The translations under genes and the position numbers were made by a program. 20,335 bases of DNA from positions 1 through 20,335 of the forward strand of contig JAITED010000030.1 in assembly GCA_031282235.1 (NCBI GenBank), written 5' to 3'. Positions 7,301 through 14,178 of the stretch are shown here, one piece after another (the first letter of the stretch is position 1; every line of letters starts with the position of its first letter). Source of the stretch: Propionibacteriaceae bacterium (GTDB taxonomy: Bacteria; Actinomycetota; Actinomycetes; Propionibacteriales; Propionibacteriaceae). The notes under the pieces are model-generated. The model was not told where the DNA came from. It did not search any database and saw only the letters and a program-made list of their open reading frames with translations.

Positions 7301-9359
7301 GTGCCCGCCACACGCGCTCAGCGCTGGCGACCAAAACGATGCCGTACTCTCCGATTTGGCGCTCAAGTTTGAGCGGTTGACCGAACTGCCCAATACGCCG
7401 CAGCGTTTCACCGCCGACGCCACCCACCCCGGTGGTGACTTGAAGCGGGTGTTGTTGGATCATACGAACTACTACACGCTAGCGGGCGGGCATGGCGCTT
7501 GCCGGGGCTGCGGCGAAGTGACCGCCACCCACTTAGTGTCGGCGCTCACCAACGCTATCGGCACCGAGAACCAGAAGTCCCAGCTGCGCGCGTTGGATAA
7601 ACTAATCGCCGACCTCAGCGCTAAAGTGGCTACGCTGTCTGGCCAGCCCGAGGTTGCCCCGGAGGTTACGGAACGTATCGGGCGTATTCAGAGCCTAATC
7701 GCCACGCTGGAACAGCAACTTTATCTAGCGGAATCCGGCCCCACCGGGCAAGGCCCGGCGACGCACGTCATCGCCAACTCCACCGGCTGCTCGTCGGTGT
7801 ACGCTTCCACGATGCCGTTCAGCCCGTTCTCAGTGCCGTGGATTAACGGCCTGTTCCAAGATGCACAACCGCTCGCCGTCGGGCTGTATGAGGGCATAGC
7901 TTCGCAGTTGAACGGCGTAGTCAAAGCCGTTCGGCTCGCTGAATTGGAGTTGAAAGACGCTTACGACCCGGCTGTGGCTAGCGCACTCGATACGTTGAGT
8001 TGGCGCGACTACACCGATGAGGAACGCGCGCTGCTGCCCACCGTATACACCATCTCCGGTGACGGTGCTGCGTATGACATCGGCTTCGGCGCGATGAGCC
8101 GCGTATTGGCCGCTGGCACCCCCATCAAGGCGCTAGTGCTGGACACCGGCGCATACTCCAACACCGGCGGTCAGGCTTCCACGGCTTCATACACCGGGCA
8201 GGATTCCGATTTGGCGCGCTTCGGGCGGGCACACAGCGGCAAGCGTGAAATACGCAAAGAGCTGGGGCTGTTGGCGAGCTTCCACCCCAACGTATACGCC
8301 GCCGCGGTGGCTCCGTCGTTCCACAGCCACTTCTTAAAGTCGGCTGCTGGGCTCATCGGCTATCAGGATGGCGCTGGGCTGTTCGTCGTATACACCCCCT
8401 GCGGCACCGAGAACGGTTTTGCGGAGGATCTCAGCAACGCCCGTTCTAAAGCTGCGGTGCGTTCCCGGGTGTGGCCGCTGTTCGTACACGACCCCCGCAA
8501 CGGCACCACGCTCAACGAACGGTTCAGCCTAGAGGGCAACCCCGATGTGGATGGCCTTTGGACGAATCGCACGTTGGAGTATTTCGACACCGACGGCACA
8601 CTGAAAACCGTCAAGACACCGTTCACGCCTGCCGAGTTTGCCTACGCCGAAGGGCGTTTCGCTAAGCAGTATAAGCCGCTGGCCGCTCAGGCTACCGGGG
8701 TGCCGATTGCGGAGTACATTGAGCTGCCCCCCACGGAACGCGCCGGTAAAACGCCGTATATTCAGGCCACCGACGACACCGGGAAACTCATTCAGGTGGC
8801 TTGCTCGGCCAGCATCGTAGCGCTGGTGGAGGACCGCAAGCACTACTGGCAGACGTTGCAGTATCTAGCTGGGCGGCAAGCGGCCAAGCTGGCTGCCAGC
8901 CATGAGCGCGAAATCGCTGACCTCAAACAAGCCTACGACGCTGCGGTAGCCGCTCAGGATGAAACTCTGGATCAGCTGGCGGCGGCGATGGCCGAAGTCG
9001 CCGCTTCCGGTACGGCTCCCGCTGGGCTGTTGGCCGGGTTGGGGTTCGGTGGCGGTGGTGCGGCAACCAGCACCGCTAGCGCCACTGCCGGGGCTGCCGC
9101 GCCTGCGACTAGCACTGCCACGGATGGCAAACCGCCGATTTGGCTCGCCCCAGAGGACGAACCGAAGTGCGCCAACTGCGCCACCTGCTATCAGGAACTG
9201 CCGCAGTTGTTCGAGGCCGTCACCGTCACCATAGACGGCGAAACCAAGACCATCGCCCACTTCAAGCCGGAGGGGCTAGTCGGGTTGGAAATCACCCCAG
9301 AGTTGGCCGCGCGATTCAAGCGCGTCAAAGACACTTGCGATGCGGAGATTATCAAATGA
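4341..9359 (+). CDS. nifJ: Giant pyruvate:ferredoxin (flavodoxin) oxidoreductase with fused C-terminal ferredoxin-like domain
   Basis: About 1672 residues, against roughly 1170-1230 for single-chain PFOR. PFOR converts pyruvate and CoA to acetyl-CoA and CO2, reducing ferredoxin. Domains in order: pyrimidine-binding/substrate domain (GYPITPSTEIAE near residue 35), domain II (about 345-480), gamma domain (SVGGYGTIATGK near 550), an EKR-type linker region, and a two-cluster ferredoxin domain with Cys848/851/854/858 and Cys978/981/984/988. The TPP domain follows, with proximal-cluster cysteines 1054, 1057, 1150 and 1354 and the TPP motif GDG (1240-1242)...Asn1274. It ends in an Ala/Gly/Thr-rich linker and Cys1610/1613/1616/1666. 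The GTG at 4341 has GAGGGG 7 bases upstream; an ATG at 4326 is a weaker alternative. It overlaps the next gene by 4 bases. Exact substrate is inferred; another 2-oxoacid is possible. Confidence 0.92.
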   Translation: MSTPKYPGLPEVINGNGAVAHVMKHVCGGVIGYPITPSTEIAETFEAARAEGQLNVWGKHPFFVETEGEHSAQGGALGAAMTGGNFISNASSSQGILYGLEEHYATVGKRIGGFVLQVAARVVTKSSLNVMAGHDDIYSLIPTGYTILFGSNQQEAADMAAIAYRVSSLSLIPVAATMDGFATSHVMSEANLPEPELLKAYLGDPAGRIPCPTVAQEVLFGAKGRVWQLQRFIDRHAAELTDAAGLRAYLAANAAAIEDDDTAATSTDTLNLIPESLHAQWIRQWKGAWKKGTRQLCPALVDPNNPGMTGPVQNQPDFQATAVDHRTHFAAAVPSIIKQAFTEYGALTGREYAPVVGYDCEDADYIMVGLGSITEDVRAVLPVLRAAGLKVGVASVKVLTPFPEAELIATIKNAKAITVLERSDDTALTRAVTSALLHARANADAQVRYEEYPYPEVGELSSVPRLTTAIFGLGGHDVQPRHIVAAYRRMATGKPTPLIYLGSQFFVKNPTPALEALQNKLRAAYPETELMALETEANPQVLPPEGMRIRFHSVGGYGTIATGKLLTDILAGALGLHSKSAPKYGSEKSGAATNYYITLSPEPVLITNAELEDVEIVVAPDHMVFAHTNPLKGLVEGGTLLMQSDRAPLEVWRSLPPAARKTIRNRNIKFYVIDAFAVARKYAPRPELEARMMGIAFIGAIVANVDRISKGSSKEQVAELVRHEIEKKFGRKGADIVEGNMAVIKDGMEAQPIDYDAPEFVAIDAEPPVAKLAVLSGRMTTEFTAERGAGLFDPGYWDEMMARPFREGTISEAPVLPGHGMFMPVGTGQAKDKGIFRRTVPFWNPEICTSCMECTLACPDDAIPNTVHEIADVLLLAVDHAGVNGEALTALRDLVPGWADLIRQTFNANSKTRAFTTAAAEAAKQLPENGVFAQYQDAIFAEIAKLPVARTRPIFDSVEKGEPGAGALYSVVIDPWKCTGCLQCVEVCPPHALSAGDQNDAVLSDLALKFERLTELPNTPQRFTADATHPGGDLKRVLLDHTNYYTLAGGHGACRGCGEVTATHLVSALTNAIGTENQKSQLRALDKLIADLSAKVATLSGQPEVAPEVTERIGRIQSLIATLEQQLYLAESGPTGQGPATHVIANSTGCSSVYASTMPFSPFSVPWINGLFQDAQPLAVGLYEGIASQLNGVVKAVRLAELELKDAYDPAVASALDTLSWRDYTDEERALLPTVYTISGDGAAYDIGFGAMSRVLAAGTPIKALVLDTGAYSNTGGQASTASYTGQDSDLARFGRAHSGKREIRKELGLLASFHPNVYAAAVAPSFHSHFLKSAAGLIGYQDGAGLFVVYTPCGTENGFAEDLSNARSKAAVRSRVWPLFVHDPRNGTTLNERFSLEGNPDVDGLWTNRTLEYFDTDGTLKTVKTPFTPAEFAYAEGRFAKQYKPLAAQATGVPIAEYIELPPTERAGKTPYIQATDDTGKLIQVACSASIVALVEDRKHYWQTLQYLAGRQAAKLAASHEREIADLKQAYDAAVAAQDETLDQLAAAMAEVAASGTAPAGLLAGLGFGGGGAATSTASATAGAAAPATSTATDGKPPIWLAPEDEPKCANCATCYQELPQLFEAVTVTIDGETKTIAHFKPEGLVGLEITPELAARFKRVKDTCDAEIIK

Positions 9360-12100
9360 GCACCACCGTAACCGACGCTTACGTAACCGATGCCCAGCTG
9401 GAGGTGTTACGCCGCCAAGCCGGAGCTGACCCGAAAGCGTTCCGGGGCGTATACGTCGGTTCGGCGTTGGGCACTATCGCGCACGAGTTCACACAACCGG
9501 AGTTGTCAGCGCAGTTTACGCAACAGCTGTGGGAGTTGTTGCAACGCCGCGACGATTCGTCAACGCTCATCATGCGGTTCATCTGGGATTTGCCGGTGGG
9601 CAAGAAACGTATGTTCATCCGGGCGTTGGGGCTGCATTTGAGCGAAAAGTACCCGATGTTCGCTGCGCTCTCTGACGATTGGCCCGCGGGCAACGCGATT
9701 CCGCCGTATATCCGCGAACCCGAGGAACGCTCGTCAGACTTCGACCTAGTGAACATGGGTTATTTAGGTTACATGAGTCTGGGGTACAGCTTGCGTGATG
9801 TGGAGTTGTTCGTCTGGTTAGAAGCGTTACGCGACAAGCAGTGCGCCGAAATGCCTTGTGAACTGGGCAAACTGTTGGGGACGCACGGGGAACGCCAAGG
9901 CGGTTGCCCGGTGCATATCCACATCCCGCTTATGTTCAACCTGCTGGGCACTGGGCGTTTCGCTGAAGCGCTGCAGATGTTGGAGTTGTGCAACCCGCTG
10001 CCGAACGTCACCGGGCGGGTTTGCCCGCAGGAACTGCAGTGCCAAGGGGTGTGTATTCACAAACTCTCCATGACCATCGGTCAGGTGGAGTGGTTCCTGC
10101 CCGAGTGGGACAAGGCCGCGCACCCCGGCATGGCGGTGGAGCGGCTCAAAGGCACCCCGAATCCGTGGCAGGTGGCCACTAAAGCGCCGGTTGCTGTGGT
10201 GGGTTCCGGGCCGTCTGGGCTGATTGCGGCGTATCTGTTGGCTGCCGCTGGGCACCCAGTCACCGTATTTGAGGCTTTTCATACGTTGGGTGGCGTGTTG
10301 CGCTACGGCATCCCCGAGTTCCGGCTCCCGAACCAGCTCATCGACGACGTGGTGGCAAAAATTGAAGCGCTCGGCGGGCGGTTTGTCCGCAACTTCGTGG
10401 TGGGCAAAACCGCCACGCTGCAACAGTTACGCGATGCCGGATTCCAGCGTATCTTTGTGGGTTCTGGTGCGGGGCTGCCGCAGTTTATGAACGTGCCCGG
10501 CGAACATCTGCTCAATGTGATGAGCGCAAACGAGTTTTTGACGCGCGTCAACCTGATGCAGGGGCACCGGGAGGGGTTTGAGACCCCACTGCCGTATGTC
10601 AAGGGAAAAAAGGTGATGGTGGTCGGCGGCGGCAACACCGCGATGGATGCGTGCCGTACCGCGAAACGGCTGGGGGGCGATGTCACCATCGTCTATCGGC
10701 GCACCCGCTCCGAGATGCCCGCTCGGGTGGAGGAGTTGGAACACGCGCTGGAGGAGGGCGTGGAGTTAGCTACGCTGCGCGCCCCCATCGAGTTTTTGGG
10801 CGACGACGCGGGCTCCGGTTTCGTAAAAGGCGCTAACGTTGCGGTGATGGAGTTGGGCGAGCCGGATGCTTCCGGGCGGCGCTCCCCCAAAGCGACCGGC
10901 GAAACCGTGTTCATGGAAGCCGATTTGGTGATTATGGCGCTCGGCAACGCTTCCAACCCGATTATTAAAGACTCTGAACCGCGGCTAGCTGTCAGTGCGC
11001 GCGGCACCATCAACTTGGCGGGCGCTGGCACGCAGGAGACCTCACTACCGGGTGTCTTCACCGGCGGCGACGCGGCGCGCGGTGGTTCTACCGCGATTCG
11101 GGCGGCCAGCGATGGGCAGGCGGCAGCCAACGAGATTTTGGCCGGTATCGGCACTGACCTCTCGGCAACCGAAGTGACAGCGGCAGTAGCCAGTGCGCTC
11201 AGCTACACCGATGCGGCAGCTTCCCGTTTCACTATCGTGGCAAAGCGCAACCTGTCACCGGGCATCGACGAGTTCACCGTAAACGCCCCCATCATCGCGC
11301 GTTCCGCGCAAGCCGGGCAGTTTGTACGGGTGCTAGCCACCCCGAACGGTGAACTGATTCCTTTGACGCTAGCCGATTGGGATGCCGAGGCGGGCACTAT
11401 CACGCTGACCGTGCAAGCTATGGGCGTATCTTCCATCCTGATGAACCAGATGGCCGTCGGGGATGCCTTTGAGGGTATCGCAGGGCCGCTTGGGCGTCCC
11501 TCCGAGTTGCCAACATACGGCCCAGATAAGACGGTGGTGTTCACCGCTGGTGGCCTAGGGTTGCCGCCGGTGTACCCTATCGCCCGTGAGCATCTGCGTT
11601 TAGGTAACCACGTCACCCTCATCATGGGTTTCCGCTCCAAAGAGCTGATGTTCTGGGTGGACGAGGGGGAGCGCGTGGCGGCGCTAAAGGCTGAGTTTGG
11701 TGACCTGTTGGACTGCGTATACACCACTAACGATGGCTCGTATGGCATCGAAGGTTTCGTCACCGTGCCGCTGAAAGAGATGCTGGACGGCAACACTGAG
11801 CGCCCCATCGCCGAAGTGGTCACTATCGGCCCGCCGATGATGATGCGCTCCGTATCTGACCTCACCAAGCCTTGCGGCGTACACTGCGTTGCCAGCCTCA
11901 ACTCCATCATGGTGGATGCCACCGGCATGTGTGGTGCCTGCATGGTTCCGGTGATGGAGGGCGACAAGCTGGTGCGTAAACACGCCTGCATCGACGGCCC
12001 CGAACTGAACTCCCACACCATAGATTGGGATAAGTTCCTCCCCCGCTTCAACATCTTCAAAGCCCAAGAAGCCGAAGCCCGCCAGCGCCACGGTTTATAA
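9356..12100 (+). CDS. Single-chain NfnB-NfnA (SudA-SudB)-like ferredoxin:NAD(P) oxidoreductase
   Basis: 914 residues. Residues 1-125 are an unrecognised extension. About 126-270 is a GltD-type iron-sulfur domain with Cys163, 168, 184, 223, 229, 233 and Glu245. About 278-600 binds FAD (GSGPSG, 283-288) and NAD(P) (GGGNTA, 424-429). About 625-890 is an NfnA/SudB flavodoxin-reductase-like module with a [2Fe-2S] motif: Asp854, Cys859, Cys862, Cys878. In NfnAB these two modules are separate subunits that bifurcate electrons between ferredoxin/NADH and NADP+. Asp854 and Glu245 match the known non-Cys ligands; Asp160 stands where a Cys is expected. The ATG overlaps the PFOR stop (ATGA), so the two are co-translated and probably form one complex. 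Other roles, such as sulfide dehydrogenase/polysulfide reductase (SudAB) activity, are possible. Confidence 0.88.
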   Translation: MSTTVTDAYVTDAQLEVLRRQAGADPKAFRGVYVGSALGTIAHEFTQPELSAQFTQQLWELLQRRDDSSTLIMRFIWDLPVGKKRMFIRALGLHLSEKYPMFAALSDDWPAGNAIPPYIREPEERSSDFDLVNMGYLGYMSLGYSLRDVELFVWLEALRDKQCAEMPCELGKLLGTHGERQGGCPVHIHIPLMFNLLGTGRFAEALQMLELCNPLPNVTGRVCPQELQCQGVCIHKLSMTIGQVEWFLPEWDKAAHPGMAVERLKGTPNPWQVATKAPVAVVGSGPSGLIAAYLLAAAGHPVTVFEAFHTLGGVLRYGIPEFRLPNQLIDDVVAKIEALGGRFVRNFVVGKTATLQQLRDAGFQRIFVGSGAGLPQFMNVPGEHLLNVMSANEFLTRVNLMQGHREGFETPLPYVKGKKVMVVGGGNTAMDACRTAKRLGGDVTIVYRRTRSEMPARVEELEHALEEGVELATLRAPIEFLGDDAGSGFVKGANVAVMELGEPDASGRRSPKATGETVFMEADLVIMALGNASNPIIKDSEPRLAVSARGTINLAGAGTQETSLPGVFTGGDAARGGSTAIRAASDGQAAANEILAGIGTDLSATEVTAAVASALSYTDAAASRFTIVAKRNLSPGIDEFTVNAPIIARSAQAGQFVRVLATPNGELIPLTLADWDAEAGTITLTVQAMGVSSILMNQMAVGDAFEGIAGPLGRPSELPTYGPDKTVVFTAGGLGLPPVYPIAREHLRLGNHVTLIMGFRSKELMFWVDEGERVAALKAEFGDLLDCVYTTNDGSYGIEGFVTVPLKEMLDGNTERPIAEVVTIGPPMMMRSVSDLTKPCGVHCVASLNSIMVDATGMCGACMVPVMEGDKLVRKHACIDGPELNSHTIDWDKFLPRFNIFKAQEAEARQRHGL

Positions 12101-12105
12101 AATTC

Positions 12106-12137
12106 GCCCCCTTCTCGAAGGGGGTGCCGCCGCAGGC
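12106..12137. repeat. Half unit of the CCCCCTTC dispersed repeat
   Basis: This 32-bp stretch is repeated exactly at 12148-12179, 42 bp further on, where it forms the first arm of a full 112-bp element. It begins six bases after the stop codon of the Nfn-like gene. It contains a GCCCCCTTC/GAAGGGGG hairpin followed by CCGCCGCAGGC. A diverged half unit stands in the equivalent position beside the second full element. Confidence 0.85.
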
Positions 12138-12146
12138 AACCTTCAC

Positions 12147-12258
12147 AGCCCCCTTCTCGAAGGGGGTGCCGCCGCAGGCGGCGGGGGTTACTGGTGAGCA
12201 ACGCAAGAAGATAACCCCCGTCAGGCTACGCCTGCCACCCCCTTCGGAGAAGGGGGCT
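12147..12258 (+). repeat. 112-bp inverted-repeat element, copy 1
   Basis: The element starts and ends with AGCCCCCTTC / GAAGGGGGCT and is built of nested hairpins. In order: a CCCCCTTC/GAAGGGGG hairpin, a GCCGCC/GGCGGC hairpin, CGGGGGTTA, a 21-base centre beginning CTGGTGAGC, TAACCCCCG, an AGGC/GCCT hairpin, and a final CCCCCTTC/GAAGGGGG hairpin. A second copy of the same length lies inverted at 16206-16317. No open frame or transposase is inside. It is most like a REP/MITE-type repeat and may help end transcripts of the operon before it. Confidence 0.85.
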
Positions 12259-12302
12259 AGTGTCGATTTAAGCTCCTTGTGTGAAAGGGGCGTATACAGG
12301 AA

Positions 12303-12339
12303 GAACCCCTCCCCGCTTGCGCGGGGAGGGGTTCCTTTT
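12303..12339 (+). terminator. Strong intrinsic terminator between converging genes
   Basis: A perfect 14-bp GC-rich stem (GAACCCCTCCCCGC, 12303-12316, with its complement at 12321-12334) closes a TTGC loop and is followed by CTTTTG. The outer bases CAGG (12297-12300) and CCTG (12341-12344) can extend the stem. It sits between the plus-strand Nfn-like gene and the minus-strand MatC-type carrier. The T-run favours the plus strand, though the stem could stop polymerase from either side. Confidence 0.8.
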
Positions 12340-12358
12340 GCCTGTGTTGGCGTCGAGA

Positions 12359-13843
12359 CTATACACGACCCCAAGGCGGAAGGATGAACAACAGCCAAGC
12401 CACAATCGGGGAACCGATGATGGTAACCCAAGAGGTCAAGAACAGGCCCTTGTACACATAATCCGACTGGTGAGCAGCGTTGGCAACACCCAGCGCGCCG
12501 TTCGTTGAGTACGGCGAGCAGTCCACGATAGCGGCGCACACGGCGAGGCCGGTGAGCAACATGGTGGCGGACAGCACTGGCTGCTCGGTCACGACCCCAT
12601 CCTTATCCATAATGCCAACGATGAACGGCAGCGAAATTGGAATCAGAATCGGGAACAGACCAGTAGTTGAGGCGTAAGCCGAAACCACAGCGGCGATGAA
12701 GAAGATGATTACGCAGGTGAACAGCGGGCTGCCAGCCCCAGCGGCCAACGTACCGAGCCACTTCACCACACCGTGCTTCTCCAACATGGAGATGTAGGTC
12801 ACGATGCCGCAGACCAACAGCAGGGTTGGCCATGCAATCTGCATGACAGCGCCCTTAGCGGCCTTCGGGAAGATCAAGGTCAACACTGCGCCGATGAGCA
12901 GCGACGTCCAAGAGATGTCGATGAAGTCGGACAGCTTGGTAGCAGTCACCTTCTCGACGCCCTCGACCACGGTGGTGATGTCAATCTTTACCACAGCAGC
13001 GATGATGGTGACTGTAGCCATGAGCAACAGACCACCCAACGTAGCAGCGCGTTCGCCGGTCAACTGAATGTTCGTATCCAGCTTGGAGCCGCCGGAGAAG
13101 TCGCCAAACTCCTCGTCGACGAGGCTGTCAGCTGAACCTTCAAGGTCAACGGACTCGTCCTTGCCAGCAGCCTCAACCTCGGCAACCGTTGGGCCAGGGC
13201 CCTTGTAGAGCACCCAGATGGCGACGATGGTCAGCACGTAGATCACGAAACCTGCGCCCCACATCAACATGTGGTTGAACTTGCCTTCCAGAGTGGGCTG
13301 ACCGTTGACAACACCGGTGATGATGATGCCGTAGATACCCATCGGGGAGAGCGAGCCAGCCGAGCAACCCTGGATGACGGCCTGAGCCATCGGGATGGGG
13401 TTGATGTTGTTGATGCGGTTGAACGCCAGCGCAACTGGCATCAAGATCGCACAAGCGGCCGGGGTAGCGCAGCCAACCGCGGTCAAAACCGCAGCCAGCA
13501 GGAACATGACGAACGGGAAGAGGTTAGCTTTGCCGCCAACCATCTTTAGACCCATAGCCACGATCCAGTCAACGGTGCCGTTGTTGTTCGCAAGTGCGAA
13601 CACGTAGGTGACACCGATGAGGGTAAACATCAGGCCGGTGTTCCAACCAGCCTGCAGTGTAGAAATCTTATCGCCATACATGATCGGGCCAACGAGCGCC
13701 AGTGTTGACAACACCAAGATGCCCATGTGGAGATCAGTAATGGAACCGATAAGAAATGCAATACAGAGAATCGCAATTGCGATAATCGCCTGCGTGACGG
13801 ACGAGTTGACTAGCAAATCGGCCGCGCCCTCAAGAAAAATCAC
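12359..13843 (-). CDS. MatC-type (IT superfamily) carboxylate carrier
   Basis: 494 residues, almost entirely hydrophobic, with about 12 membrane segments in two halves. An acidic cytoplasmic loop (about residues 215-260) separates the halves. The C-terminal segment VDCSPYSTNGALGVANA is typical of the MatC/SLC13-like dicarboxylate (malonate) carriers, as are the N-terminal GILVLSTLALVGPIM helix and the half-way QIAWPTLLLVCGI motif. It probably imports a di- or monocarboxylate using an ion gradient; the exact substrate is not readable. The start is GTG at 13843 with a strong AAAGGAG six bases upstream. It converges on the PFOR/Nfn operon and lies 335 bases from rplI, with its own candidate promoter and a hairpin leader. 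A link to the neighbouring 2-oxoacid metabolism is plausible but unproven. Confidence 0.85.
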   Translation of the reverse strand: MIFLEGAADLLVNSSVTQAIIAIAILCIAFLIGSITDLHMGILVLSTLALVGPIMYGDKISTLQAGWNTGLMFTLIGVTYVFALANNNGTVDWIVAMGLKMVGGKANLFPFVMFLLAAVLTAVGCATPAACAILMPVALAFNRINNINPIPMAQAVIQGCSAGSLSPMGIYGIIITGVVNGQPTLEGKFNHMLMWGAGFVIYVLTIVAIWVLYKGPGPTVAEVEAAGKDESVDLEGSADSLVDEEFGDFSGGSKLDTNIQLTGERAATLGGLLLMATVTIIAAVVKIDITTVVEGVEKVTATKLSDFIDISWTSLLIGAVLTLIFPKAAKGAVMQIAWPTLLLVCGIVTYISMLEKHGVVKWLGTLAAGAGSPLFTCVIIFFIAAVVSAYASTTGLFPILIPISLPFIVGIMDKDGVVTEQPVLSATMLLTGLAVCAAIVDCSPYSTNGALGVANAAHQSDYVYKGLFLTSWVTIIGSPIVAWLLFILPPWGRV

Positions 13844-13972
13844 GAGGAACTCCTTTGTCCAATATTCAGCCCGACATGCGGTTGCATCCCGGGCACATGC
13901 CTTGCAGCAAAAAGTCGTTTAGACCTTCTGAGCCTAATCCATTCCGTACTGGGGAAGCAATAGTTTCAGATG

Positions 13973-14012
13973 GTCTTGGCCAGTTTTGGCCTGCCCGCAG
14001 GCAAACCAAGAC
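13973..14012 (-). promoter_or_regulatory. Two-part hairpin in the matC-type leader
   Basis: An outer 7-bp stem (13973-13979 with 14006-14012) encloses an inner stem of nine pairs with one bulged base (13985-13994 with 13997-14005) and a two-base loop. If transcription starts at the candidate promoter at 14025-14052, this hairpin opens the 5' leader of the carrier mRNA, about 130 bases before its start codon. It could be an attenuator, a protein-binding site or a stabilising element; I recognise no riboswitch class. Confidence 0.45.
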
Positions 14013-14024
14013 TCGCCATATCCA

Positions 14025-14052
14025 AATCTAGCCCACATCTGCGGAAACGCAA
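14025..14052 (-). promoter_or_regulatory. Candidate promoter for the MatC-type carrier
   Basis: On the minus strand TTGCGT (14052-14047) and TAGATT (14030-14025) are separated by 16 bases, a reasonable housekeeping sigma-factor match. It lies about 180 bases upstream of the GTG start. The -35 overlaps the base of the hairpin behind rplI. A second, weaker pair (TTGCTT, 18 bases, TAGGCT) lies closer to the gene around 13935-13965. Confidence 0.4.
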
Positions 14053-14101
14053 CCATCCGTCTCTTAATTTCTGAGGAAACATTTAAGAAACGGGTGGTTG
14101 C
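14049..14101 (-). terminator. Long hairpin behind rplI, probable operon terminator
   Basis: Nineteen aligned positions pair between 14049-14067 and 14083-14101, with one G-U pair and one mismatch around a 15-base loop. On the minus strand it follows rplI by about 77 bases. The bases after the stem (GTTTCC) are only slightly T-rich, so it may be an RNA-stabilising end or a Rho-assisted terminator. Confidence 0.55.
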
Positions 14102-14178
14102 TACGCCGCTGTTACCGTACCCTCGCCGTGGATTCTGCTCCTTAAGCGCAGAATGAACGGGGTAGGGAGGGTGGCTGT

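Noticed and set aside
6240..7463. 407-codon open frame antisense to the PFOR
   Set aside because: It is a shadow of a GC-rich gene: His/Gly/Arg-rich translation, no motif, and it lies across conserved iron-sulfur and TPP-domain codons of the sense gene.
9140..9355. Extended start for the Nfn-like gene, giving 986 residues
   Set aside because: It would overlap the end of the PFOR by over 200 bases; its residues are Arg-rich frame-shifted readings of the ferredoxin-like domain. The ATG in the ATGA overlap at 9356 is clearly better.
12106..12179. Exact 32-bp repeat with a 42-bp step as a CRISPR array
   Set aside because: Only two copies, the second is the arm of a larger inverted repeat, the spacer is 10 bp, and no cas gene is near.
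11203..12201. 332-codon open frame antisense to the NfnA-like module
   Set aside because: It runs through the hairpin repeats and opposite conserved [2Fe-2S] codons; composition is Ser/Pro/Arg-rich with no family signature.
12281..12344. Small plus-strand peptide with PLARGG-like residues
   Set aside because: It is translated from the terminator stem and hairpin repeats, not a gene.
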